Of a stretch of DNA of 64,000 nt, positions 15,582 through 23,982 are shown one piece after another. Each line of letters opens with the position of its first letter. Within the stretch, counting starts at the first letter, position 1. Under the pieces are notes generated by a model, which searched no databases, had not been told where the DNA came from, and was given only the letters and a program-made list of their open reading frames with translations. The position numbers and the translations under genes were made by a program. This DNA comes from Tetragenococcus halophilus subsp. halophilus DSM 20339 (GTDB lineage Bacteria > Bacillota > Bacilli > Lactobacillales > Enterococcaceae), in the NCBI RefSeq assembly GCF_003841405.1, contig NZ_PXYA01000002.1, positions 740,211-804,210 on the forward strand, given 5' to 3'.

Positions 15582-17741
15582 ATGCGTAGAAGAATTTATG
15601 ACAAAATAGCTCCAATGGTTCTTTCTTTTCTTACCTTTTCATTGGCGTTTTACCAACTTTTAAAGATTTACCATATGGAAAGCTTATTTAGTCAGAATCT
15701 TGTGATTATTGCTCTTTTTTGTTTAGTTGCGGGATTACTTTCTAAATGGTTTATAAAACTTCCTCTTTATTTTTTTATATTATGTGGGGGATTGTTTTTA
15801 AATTTTTCGCAAAACTTAGTGTTTTCGGTGACATGGGCAAATGTTTTTTGGCAACGTATAGTAAATTTGAGTGGATTATTTTTAGATGGAAGGATTGGTT
15901 ATCTTCCAGAAGAAATTGCTGTTAGTTTAGTCCTTCTAATCGTGAGTTTACTAGCAGAACTGCTCATCGAATACGAACGTGTAGTAATCAGTTACCTCAT
16001 TATTATTGGCTACATGTTGTTTTTAATTATTTATAATGATATCGAATTACCTTTAGAGATTGTACTATTTGCTAGTTTTGGGCTGGTGCATCGTTTTTTG
16101 TTTGTTCATAAGAAAAATAAAAGAAATTTTCTTATCGTTGCTACGTTATTAGCTACATTTTTACTAATTACATGGGGGATTCCTAGTGATCTTATAGAAA
16201 CAAGAATGCTTGCTCCTAGTGCTACGTTTAGAAACTATCTAAATGAAAAAGGATTTTATCAATTTATCGAAGAAACCGGAGCTGGTAACTTAACGCGAAG
16301 TGGCTTCAGCGAAGATGATGAAACGTTAGGCGGTCCTTTATTAGATGACAATCAAGTTGTTTTTGAAGCCCAACAACAATCACCCCATTATTGGCGAATA
16401 GATAGTAAGACTTACTATTCAGGATCTGGTTGGGAAAGTCCAGCACCTGGCAATACACGGATAGATTCTTATAGTGGAGAAGAAGTTGATTTGTTTGATG
16501 CTGATTATCAGGCAGCATTTGCTGAAGAAGAGGAAATTAATTTTAATCGTGAAGTTATGGATTCTTATGTTCCCTTACCTTATGGCAATAAACAAATCAA
16601 GCTTGAAGAACCGTCCACTGAGCTGTTTGTGAACCAAGAAACCCAGCGTGTTGACTTCCAAAATAGCGAACAATCTCGTTCATTTCAACTAGCTTGGCAA
16701 GATTTTAATTATACATTAGAAGAACTAGCAGATGTTTCTTTGTCAACACCTGAGACGGCAGTTGATTATTTACAGCTGCCTGAACAATTACCTCAACGAG
16801 TGGTAGACTTGGCAGAAGAATTGACAGCTGAAGAGGAGACGTTAATAGGAAAAGTTACAGCTATAGAAGATTACTTGAAGTACTCAGAAAATTTTCGTTA
16901 TTCTAAAGTTGATGCAGGTTTTCCTACAGAAAATCAAGACTATGTGGATCACTTTTTGTTTGATTCTCAAGTGGGTTATTGCGATAATTTTTCTTCTGCG
17001 ATGGTGGTGATGTTACGAGTTGTGGGAATACCCGCACGTTGGTCTAAAGGCTTTTCTGCCGGCGAAAAAGTAAAAGAAAACCAATTTGTCGTACGAAACA
17101 GTGACGCTCATTCTTGGGCGGAAGTCTATTTTGAGGGATACGGTTGGTTGCCTTTTGAAGCGACGCCTACATTTAGTCAGCCTTTACAACAAACGACTAC
17201 ATCTTCTGAAACCACAGAGAGTTCTTCTTCAGAAAGTACAACAACTCAAGAAACATCAGATACTACGACAGAAGAAAGTAGCAGCACCACAGAAGAAGAC
17301 AGCAGTATGATAAGCACTAGTACTACAGAGACACCAGCAAATCATCGTTCTTTTGCCATTTCTCCTGTAGTGAAAAACGCTCTTTTTATTCTTTTGTTTG
17401 TTATCTCTTGTGGATTTATCTATATATTATGGCGTTGGTATTTTTATTTGTATATTTTCTTTCTTGTTAAGATTAGTCAGGCCAATATTTTAAAAGTCTA
17501 TCCTATTTTATTAAAAAAGGCCGAAAAATTTGTCTTTCGAGCTTCCAAACAGCCGTTAAGCCATTATACACAAATCTTTGAAGCAAACTATCCTGAATTT
17601 CAACAGACTTTTATTTATTTGACTTCAAGTTATGAGCAAGTCTTGTATGGCGGTAAACAGGAGGATAAACAGTCATATGGTCAGTTGCTTCTTGCTGTTG
17701 CTTGGCATTTGTCTCAGGCAAAAAAGCGGAGAAAAACGTAA
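15582..17741 (+). CDS. Transglutaminase-like TgpA-type membrane protein (DUF3488/DUF4129)
   Basis: A 719-residue protein. The first 205 residues hold about six membrane helices (DUF3488), followed by an extracellular transglutaminase-like domain with Cys467 (VGYCDNFSSAM), His510 (SDAHSWAEVYF) and GWLPFEATP, where Glu526 stands where many relatives have Asp. A Ser/Thr-rich linker (about 537-588) leads to another membrane helix and a DUF4129-like tail. Proteins of this kind probably process or cross-link envelope proteins or peptidoglycan. GAGTGAGGCG overlaps the end of the preceding gene. It is the last gene of the MoxR operon. Confidence 0.9.
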   Translation: MRRRIYDKIAPMVLSFLTFSLAFYQLLKIYHMESLFSQNLVIIALFCLVAGLLSKWFIKLPLYFFILCGGLFLNFSQNLVFSVTWANVFWQRIVNLSGLFLDGRIGYLPEEIAVSLVLLIVSLLAELLIEYERVVISYLIIIGYMLFLIIYNDIELPLEIVLFASFGLVHRFLFVHKKNKRNFLIVATLLATFLLITWGIPSDLIETRMLAPSATFRNYLNEKGFYQFIEETGAGNLTRSGFSEDDETLGGPLLDDNQVVFEAQQQSPHYWRIDSKTYYSGSGWESPAPGNTRIDSYSGEEVDLFDADYQAAFAEEEEINFNREVMDSYVPLPYGNKQIKLEEPSTELFVNQETQRVDFQNSEQSRSFQLAWQDFNYTLEELADVSLSTPETAVDYLQLPEQLPQRVVDLAEELTAEEETLIGKVTAIEDYLKYSENFRYSKVDAGFPTENQDYVDHFLFDSQVGYCDNFSSAMVVMLRVVGIPARWSKGFSAGEKVKENQFVVRNSDAHSWAEVYFEGYGWLPFEATPTFSQPLQQTTTSSETTESSSSESTTTQETSDTTTEESSSTTEEDSSMISTSTTETPANHRSFAISPVVKNALFILLFVISCGFIYILWRWYFYLYIFFLVKISQANILKVYPILLKKAEKFVFRASKQPLSHYTQIFEANYPEFQQTFIYLTSSYEQVLYGGKQEDKQSYGQLLLAVAWHLSQAKKRRKT

Positions 17742-17938
17742 TCGACACTATTTGTTTTGATAACGCTTCTGATTTATTTATATTTTATTAATATCCTATA
17801 GAAAACTGTAAATTCAAAATGAAAAGTATTGCCTTAAAGTAGACATTAAAGGTTAAAATACAAAATAAGGTATAATAGTAAGTGACAAAGTATTTTTGAG
17901 AAGATGGATCGATTTGTAATAGTAGAAGGTGAGGAACT

Positions 17939-19018
17939 ATTTTTAAAAAATTAGCGAAATTAGCAGTGATCGTTCTCATTGCGTTTTTTACTAAACCTCT
18001 TTGGGAAGAGCCTGTAGAAAATTTTACCACACAAGTTTTTGATCAGGGGTTAAACTTTAATTCTATGAGAGAACAGGCAGTATCGCTGTATGATTCGATC
18101 ACTGGAAATGAAGAAACTGACGAGCAAAGCCAAACAAAAGCATTAGAACTCTCGCAACCTGAAGCGCAAACTTTTTCAATAGGTAATATTGAAATCGGCG
18201 ACCAAAGAGAACAGCTAGAAGAAAGCCTTGGAGAACCTGCGCGCGAAACGACCAACGAATACGGCCTGCAATGGTCGAGTTATCATGACAATTATCAAAA
18301 TTTTTTGATGGTTACTTATGATCAGCAAGATACAGTTCAAGGACTATACACCAATCAAGATTTAGTGGCGGCGCAAAATGATATTGCTCTGGGGACAACA
18401 AAATCAGAAGTTCATGAAGAACTAGGTGAAGCGGAAAATGCAATCCGCCACAGTGGTTTTAATATGCAGACAAATAATGACGGAGAATATGATATTTATC
18501 GCATTGACGGCAACTATGTAACGATTTTTTACGACATACATGAAAATGATGAAGTGACAGCCATGCAAATCGTAAAGGAGCCATTAGAAACAGAAAAAAG
18601 TTCTCCTTACGCAGAGGCTAGTGACGATTTAAAAGAAGGATTTGAATATCAATTGTTTGATATCACGAATGCTGAACGTTTAAAACGAGGGTTAAATGTA
18701 TTGGATTGGAATGAAGAGGTAAGACAAACTGCTAGGAAACATAGTACAGACATGGCAGAAAATCATTATTTTGATCATACCAACCCAGAAGGTCAATCAC
18801 CATTTGATCGGATGCAAGCAGACGGTATTACTTTTATGAGTGCCGGTGAAAATTTAGCTCAAGGACAAACCAGCAGCATTTTTGCTCATCAAGGGCTTAT
18901 GAATTCTGCAGGCCATCGTAAGAATATTGTCAATGATGGTTTTTCTGAGCTAGGAGTTGGCGTTGATTTTAACGAAGATAACCAACCTCTTTATACTGAA
19001 AATTTTCTTACGCAATAA
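17939..19018 (+). CDS. CAP-domain secreted protein, probable ATT start
   Basis: The protein has an N-terminal hydrophobic anchor, a CAP-associated N-terminal domain (IEIGDQREQLEESLGEPARE and a second such repeat ALGTTKSEVHEELGEAE), and a C-terminal CAP/SCP domain (NAERLKRGLNVLDWNEEVRQ, HSTDMAENHYFDHTNPEGQSP, SAGENLAQG, MNSAGHRKNI). No ATG, GTG or TTG lies between the in-frame TGA at 17930 and GTG 17966. AGGTGA at 17927-17932 is placed 6 bases before ATT 17939, which would give a positively charged MFKKLAKLAVIVL signal. The GTG has no ribosome site. Either ATT is used or the start has mutated. Function of CAP proteins in cocci is not settled. Confidence 0.8.
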   Translation: MFKKLAKLAVIVLIAFFTKPLWEEPVENFTTQVFDQGLNFNSMREQAVSLYDSITGNEETDEQSQTKALELSQPEAQTFSIGNIEIGDQREQLEESLGEPARETTNEYGLQWSSYHDNYQNFLMVTYDQQDTVQGLYTNQDLVAAQNDIALGTTKSEVHEELGEAENAIRHSGFNMQTNNDGEYDIYRIDGNYVTIFYDIHENDEVTAMQIVKEPLETEKSSPYAEASDDLKEGFEYQLFDITNAERLKRGLNVLDWNEEVRQTARKHSTDMAENHYFDHTNPEGQSPFDRMQADGITFMSAGENLAQGQTSSIFAHQGLMNSAGHRKNIVNDGFSELGVGVDFNEDNQPLYTENFLTQ

Positions 19019-19020
19019 AT

Positions 19021-19069
19021 TAAAAAATGTCTTTTTTGTGGGGATCACAGAAAAGGCGTTTTTTCTTTT
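19021..19069 (+). terminator. Terminator after CAP gene
   Basis: CTTTT-T-TGTG and CACA-G-AAAAG pair around GGGAT, extended imperfectly outward, with a TTTTTT tail. Confidence 0.65.
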
Positions 19070-19165
19070 AATATAAACAAGTTTATTTTTATATGGTAAA
19101 CTTAAAAAAATAATCACAGAAAACGTGTATAAAATAAATGAGAAAATTTTCAGGAGGGCAAGCAT

Positions 19166-19714
19166 ATGAATCATATGGGTACACAACAATTAATAACGAA
19201 AAGATTAAATTTGCGCAGATTAAAACTGGAAGATTGTCACTCGATGTTTAACAACTGGGCGAGTGATGAAAAAGTAGCAAAATATACTACTTGGTATGCA
19301 CACCAATCTGAAAAAATTACCCAAGAATACTTGAAAACGATTGTTCACTCTTATGATCAATTAGATTATTATTGTTGGGGAATTGAGTATCAAGAAAATT
19401 TGGTTGGTATGATTTCAGTTATCCCTGTTGAGGAAAAAGCTGAAGTATGCGGTATTGCTTATGTTTTAAGCAGAGATTATTGGAACTTAGGATTGATGAC
19501 TGAGACAGCAGATGCCGTAATTAGGTTCTTATGTAAAGAAGTAGAATATCGTCGTATTATCGCTTGGTGTGATGTCGCTAATACGGCTTCTGATCTTGTT
19601 TTAAGAAAAATTGGCATGCGATTAGAAGGCAAATTACGTCAACATATCGCGCGAAAAGACGGCAGTTATGGCGATGAATATCTATATGGCATTTTAAAAG
19701 ATGAAATAGGGTGA
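19166..19714 (+). CDS. GNAT acetyltransferase, RimJ/RimL-like
   Basis: A 182-residue N-acetyltransferase. LITKRLNLRRLKLEDCHSMF is the standard N-terminus of this branch, IAYVLSRDYWNLGLMTETADAVIRF covers the acetyl-CoA loop, and CDVANTASDLVLRKIGM is the conserved C-terminal block. AGGAGGG lies 8 bases before ATG 19166, favouring it over ATG 19175. It may acetylate a ribosomal protein or a small molecule; the substrate is unknown. It stands alone. Confidence 0.85.
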   Translation: MNHMGTQQLITKRLNLRRLKLEDCHSMFNNWASDEKVAKYTTWYAHQSEKITQEYLKTIVHSYDQLDYYCWGIEYQENLVGMISVIPVEEKAEVCGIAYVLSRDYWNLGLMTETADAVIRFLCKEVEYRRIIAWCDVANTASDLVLRKIGMRLEGKLRQHIARKDGSYGDEYLYGILKDEIG

Positions 19715-19756
19715 ACGTGAAAGCATTAGAAGGGATTTTATTTCCAAGAAATAGTG

Positions 19757-19822
19757 TCTAAACAAGACAAAATTAGCTGTGTTATGCTATGATTTTGTTT
19801 GTCTTATTTAGGCTTTTTTTTA
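19757..19822 (+). terminator. Terminator upstream of the PTS gene
   Basis: AAGACAAAAT and ATTTTGTTTGTCTT pair around a 13-base loop and are followed, after TTTAGGC, by eight T. It lies between the acetyltransferase and the PTS gene. I looked for a LicT/BglG-type antiterminator RAT element overlapping it and saw none. Confidence 0.65.
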
Positions 19823-19914
19823 TGAAATATGGGAGCAAATAAAGGAAGGTGACATTTAAAAGTTGCATAAAAAGAAAGACTAATGAAACTACGATGAATG
19901 AGGGAAGAAAGATA

Positions 19915-21858
19915 ATGGCAAAAGATTATAAGAAGTTGGCAAAGGATATTATTGAACATATAGGAGGAGAAAGTAATGTAGCGCAATTACAATATTGTAT
20001 GACACGCCTGCGTTTCTATTTAAAAGATGAAAGCAAAGCGGATACAGAATACCTGAAAAATTTGTCAGGGATTGTGACTGTAATGAAAGCAAGTGGGCAA
20101 TATCAAGTGGTTATTGGAAGTGACGTTGGTGAAGTTTACGAAGCAATTCTGAATGTTTCTAATATCAACGGTGAACAAACGTCAAACACTAATAAACAAA
20201 ATGGGCAAAAAAAGTTACTTAATAATTTTATTGATTTGATCTCTAGTATCTTTCAACCATTCATCCTAGTGCTAAGTGCCACAGGAATGATTAAAGGTTT
20301 AGTTGCTTTACTAGGTGTTTTTGGATTAGATGAAGCAAATAGTGGTTTTTATGCAGTGTTGAATGCGGTCGGAGATGGCTTTTTTCAATTTCTACCTGTC
20401 ATTATTGCACTAACTGCAGCTAAGAAGTTTCGTATGAATGTTTATACGGCTTTGGCCATTGCTTTTGCTTTAGTATATCCTTCATTGAGTGACATGGCAG
20501 AGGGAACGCCGCTTTATACTTTGTTTGAAGGAACGCAATTTAGCGCAGATGTATTTACAACTTTTCTAGGTATTCCTGTCTTATTACCACCTGGAGGCTA
20601 TTATGCTACTGTGATTCCAGCTATTTTAGCAATTTGGTTGGGAGCAAAAGTTGAAAAAGGATTTAAAAAAATTATTCCTTCGGTAGTTAATTCATTTTTA
20701 ACCCCCTTTTTTACAGTGTTAGTTACTGCGACATTAGCTATTTTAGTTATTGGTCCTATAGCTACTTGGGGCTCTGATTTGATCGGTTTAATCTTTATGG
20801 CAATTTATAAAATCAGTCCAACAATTTTTGGTGCATTGATCGGTGGATTATGGCAGTTGTTAGTGATGTTTGGTCTACACTGGGGTTTAGCACCTATTGG
20901 TATATTGCAACTCACCGAACAAGGATTTACACCAATTTTGTCTAATTCAGGAAGTGCAAGCTTTGGTGTATTAGGTGTTTTACTAGCGATTATCATAAAA
21001 AATAAAGATAAAAACGTTAGAAATATTGGTATTCCTGCAACGATTGCTTCTGTATTTGGGGTGACAGAACCAGGTATCTATGGATTATTATTACCAATGA
21101 AAAAACCTTTTATTATTGCCTTGATTTCTAGTGCAATAGGAGGAGCATATACTGGATTTTTTGATGTAGTTGTTTATCGTATAGGCGGTCTAGGTGTTTT
21201 TTCTATTACTAATTATATTACCGATAGCGGTCAACTTACGATGAACTTCTGGCATCGTGTGATTTCGTTTATTTTGGTCACAGTCATTGCTTTTGCTATT
21301 CAAATGTTTATGAAAACACCACAGTTAGACTCCTCAGTAGATAGTATTGAAAAGAAAAATAAAAACCAAACGCTAAACAATGCTGAACTTGAAAAAAGTC
21401 GTAAGCAAGATATTATTGCTAGTCCATTAAATGGAGAGGTTAAAAATTTATCGGAAGTCAATGATAAAGTGTTTTCTAGTGGATCTATGGGTAAAGGAAT
21501 TGCGATAGTACCTAAAAAAGGAATAGTCTATGCTCCGACGAATGCTACAATCCGTATGGTTTTTAAAACCGGGCATGCGATCGGTTTGACAACAGAATTG
21601 GGAACAGAAATTTTAATTCATATTGGATTAGATACAGTCGAGTTAAAAGGAGAAGGATTTGAAAAATTAGTTCAAGAAGGAGATGAAGTTTTAGCTGGGC
21701 AACCATTGATCATTTTTGAAATAGATAAACTACAACAAAAGGGTTATGAAATAGATATTCCGATTGTTATTAGCAATATAAGTGAAAGCTCCGATATATT
21801 CATTACTGATGAAAAGCAACTAGAACATGGAGATTATTTATTTACCGTAGTGAAATAG
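19915..21858 (+). CDS. PTS beta-glucoside-type EIIBCA
   Basis: A 647-residue three-domain PTS protein of the beta-glucoside/sucrose class. EIIB: LQYCMTRLRFYL with Cys28. EIIC: hydrophobic from about residue 100 to 470, with FGLHWGLAPIGI and GVTEPGIYGLLLP. EIIA: from about 500, with His569 in EILIHIGLDTVELKGEGF. The start at 19915 (MAKDYKKLAK) follows GAGGGAAG. There is no BglG-type antiterminator and no phospho-glycosidase beside it, so it is an orphan transporter whose sugar cannot be read from context. Beta-glucoside, trehalose and sucrose permeases are all possible. Confidence 0.88.
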   Translation: MAKDYKKLAKDIIEHIGGESNVAQLQYCMTRLRFYLKDESKADTEYLKNLSGIVTVMKASGQYQVVIGSDVGEVYEAILNVSNINGEQTSNTNKQNGQKKLLNNFIDLISSIFQPFILVLSATGMIKGLVALLGVFGLDEANSGFYAVLNAVGDGFFQFLPVIIALTAAKKFRMNVYTALAIAFALVYPSLSDMAEGTPLYTLFEGTQFSADVFTTFLGIPVLLPPGGYYATVIPAILAIWLGAKVEKGFKKIIPSVVNSFLTPFFTVLVTATLAILVIGPIATWGSDLIGLIFMAIYKISPTIFGALIGGLWQLLVMFGLHWGLAPIGILQLTEQGFTPILSNSGSASFGVLGVLLAIIIKNKDKNVRNIGIPATIASVFGVTEPGIYGLLLPMKKPFIIALISSAIGGAYTGFFDVVVYRIGGLGVFSITNYITDSGQLTMNFWHRVISFILVTVIAFAIQMFMKTPQLDSSVDSIEKKNKNQTLNNAELEKSRKQDIIASPLNGEVKNLSEVNDKVFSSGSMGKGIAIVPKKGIVYAPTNATIRMVFKTGHAIGLTTELGTEILIHIGLDTVELKGEGFEKLVQEGDEVLAGQPLIIFEIDKLQQKGYEIDIPIVISNISESSDIFITDEKQLEHGDYLFTVVK

Positions 21859-22162
21859 TTCAATCATTGAAGAAAAAGTTTATTTTTATCGGGTTTATAT
21901 TAGGCTTTTTCCCTATGTCAATAAAAAATTTCAGTAATGAATGAAGAAAAATGAAGGAATTCGTTGATGAAGGTCTTATAGCAAAAGATTGATTTCATGG
22001 TGTTTTGGAAATGTAAGAAAAGAAAATTTTTCAATCTGTTTTCGCATTGTCATAAAAGTAATGAATTGTTATTTCCCTTTAACACACAAAGCCTCTCTGT
22101 ATGTTAAATTAGCAATCGTGGTTGGTAGCCACGTAGTTAAAAAATCTTGGAGGTATTAACTC
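21859..22162. promoter_or_regulatory. Upstream region and leader of the first LysM gene
   Basis: From about 22026 this region matches the region before the second LysM gene (30062-30201). The shared parts are TTTCAAT/TTTCAATC, a GTAATGAAnTGTTATT block, TTAACACAC, a TAAATTA box, a small hairpin GTGG/CCAC (22118-22132) and AGTTAAAAAATCTTGGAGGT directly before the ATG. The GTAATGAAnTGTTATT block resembles WalR sites but has a 4-base instead of 5-base spacing. Nothing is recognised in 21859-22020. Confidence 0.6.
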
Positions 22163-22840
22163 ATGAAATTTAAAAAGTTACTACTAGGAACAGCACTAAC
22201 AGCAGGAACTGTTTTCGCAGTCGGCACAACAAGTGCAAATGCAGATGAAATTCATACAATTCAAACAGACGATACATTAGCAAAAATTTCTAAACAATAT
22301 GTTGGAGACAAAAGTTTAATTGATTCCATCGTCGAAGCTAATGATATTAAAGATAAAAACATGATTTATGTTGGCGAAGAATTAACGATTCCAACAGACG
22401 GAAATAGTGGACAAGAACAAGCTCCTGTACAACAAGAAGCACCAGTACAAGAAGAACAACAAGCCCCTGTTCAAGAAGCGCAACCAGCTGAACCAGCACA
22501 ACCGGTTGAAGAAGAACAAACACCGGAACAACCAGTAGAAGAACCAGCACAAGCGGAAGAACCTGCTACTGAAGAAGCAGACAATTCTGGTGATTCATCT
22601 GTTGAAGTTAACGACCATTTGAAACAAATCGCGCAACGTGAATCAGGTGGAGATATCCATGCAACTAACCCATCTTCTGGCGCATCTGGTAAATACCAAT
22701 TCTTGCAAACTACATGGGATTCTGTAGCACCAGCAGAATATCAAGGTAGCCCTGCTGCCAATGCTCCTGAAGAAGTTCAAGACGCAGCAGCACAAAAATT
22801 ATATGATACAGCTGGCGCTTCCCAATGGGTAACTGCATAA
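22163..22840 (+). CDS. Secreted LysM protein with transglycosylase-like domain
   Basis: A 225-residue exported protein. Residues 1-27 are a signal peptide ending SANA-D. A LysM peptidoglycan-binding domain follows (about 30-76: [20 protein letters not shown]...[11 protein letters not shown]), then a Gln/Glu/Pro/Ala-rich linker (80-140), then a lysozyme-like Rpf/transglycosylase domain with [28 protein letters not shown], in which Glu of RESGG is the likely catalytic acid. It probably cleaves or remodels the cell wall. The first 76 residues are almost identical to those of the protein at 30202, but the C-terminal domains differ, a domain-swapped paralogue pair. Confidence 0.9.
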   Translation: MKFKKLLLGTALTAGTVFAVGTTSANADEIHTIQTDDTLAKISKQYVGDKSLIDSIVEANDIKDKNMIYVGEELTIPTDGNSGQEQAPVQQEAPVQEEQQAPVQEAQPAEPAQPVEEEQTPEQPVEEPAQAEEPATEEADNSGDSSVEVNDHLKQIAQRESGGDIHATNPSSGASGKYQFLQTTWDSVAPAEYQGSPAANAPEEVQDAAAQKLYDTAGASQWVTA

Positions 22841-22909
22841 ACCTAGTAAGTTTTTCACGAATAAATTAGTATTAAATGAACGACAATTTCTAAAATAGAA
22901 AATGTCCGA

Positions 22910-22976
22910 AACGAAGACAAATCGAATGTTCTCTTCTAAAATTGAAGAGTTTGCATCGATTTGTCTTTTTTTAGTT
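22910..22976 (+). terminator. Terminator after first LysM gene
   Basis: AAGACAAATCGA and TCGATTTGTCTT form the outer stem, CTCTTC/GAAGAG form an inner one, and a run of seven T follows. Strong rho-independent signal. Confidence 0.9.
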
Positions 22977-23120
22977 TGTTACCTCATTCTTATATTGTGT
23001 TTTACTTATATTTTTTTAATTTATGCAATTGCCTAGTGATATCGAATTTCAAATAAAGTACAATATCATTAGATTGTTTGATTAATCTATCTAAGACATG
23101 TAAGAAGAAAGGAATTAAAA

Positions 23121-23942
23121 ATGGCGTCTTTAACTAATTTGTGGACATTGTTCCAGTATTTTATTCTTGGGATTGTTCAGGGGGTTACCGAACCTATTCC
23201 GGTGTCTTCTAGTGGACACTTAATTATTGCAAGAGAGTTGTTTAACATTGAAGCTAGGGGACTTTCTTTTGAAATCTTTGTGAATTTTGCTTCTTTGCTA
23301 GCAGTTATGCTAATTTATCGGCAAGATATCGTACGTTTAATCGTGAATACTTGGAAGTTTTTATTTAAAGGAGATAAAACCGTTAAAAGTGACTTTATGT
23401 TTGTCGTTTATCTTATTATAGCGACTATTCCAGTTGGGATCATTGGTGTATTGTTTGGAGATGTCCTTGGTGAGGTGTTAAGTGGAACAAATGTTGTTGG
23501 GATTACCTTGTTGATTACGGCACTTTTCCTTTGGTTGATTCGTAATCTACAAGGACGTAAACAAGATGGGGATCTATCAGCAAAAGATGCTGCTATTGTC
23601 GGTCTTGCACAAGCAGTGGCCACAACGCCAGGGATAAGTAGATCGGGCGCTACAATTGTTGCTTCTATGTTGGTCGGAATGAAAAAAGAGACTGCTTTGC
23701 GCTTTTCTTTCCTTCTTTATATTCCCGTAAGCCTGGGGACAGGTATTCTTGAAATTCCTGAAATTGTTCAAGATCCGGCAATGGGCCAATTATGGGCACC
23801 ATACTTGCTGGCATTTATTACTACCTTTGTTGCTAGCTATTTTGGGTTGAAATTATTCATGAACGTCATGCGTCAAGGAAAATTAGAATATTTTGCCTAT
23901 TATTGCGTCGCTGTCGGTCTTTTGGTATTGTTCTTTTTGTAG
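23121..23942 (+). CDS. uppP: Undecaprenyl-diphosphatase
   Basis: A 273-residue membrane phosphatase of the BacA/UppP family, which recycles undecaprenyl pyrophosphate for cell wall synthesis and confers bacitracin tolerance. The signature [20 protein letters not shown] covers residues 15-34, with the catalytic Glu-rich and Ser-rich region, and [18 protein letters not shown] (170-187) is the second signature. Here the first motif reads [11 protein letters not shown] where many relatives have TEFLPVSSSGH. About eight hydrophobic segments are visible. AAGAAAGGAATTAAAA precedes the ATG. A group II intron lies between this gene and the terminator at 25875. Confidence 0.95.
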   Translation: MASLTNLWTLFQYFILGIVQGVTEPIPVSSSGHLIIARELFNIEARGLSFEIFVNFASLLAVMLIYRQDIVRLIVNTWKFLFKGDKTVKSDFMFVVYLIIATIPVGIIGVLFGDVLGEVLSGTNVVGITLLITALFLWLIRNLQGRKQDGDLSAKDAAIVGLAQAVATTPGISRSGATIVASMLVGMKKETALRFSFLLYIPVSLGTGILEIPEIVQDPAMGQLWAPYLLAFITTFVASYFGLKLFMNVMRQGKLEYFAYYCVAVGLLVLFFL

Positions 23943-23982
23943 AATGAACGAATCATGATCTACGTAGACCAAATGGAATAGA

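Noticed and set aside
22026..22162. c-di-AMP (ydaO) riboswitch before the LysM genes
   Set aside because: The leader is too short and lacks the ydaO core; only a small hairpin is seen.
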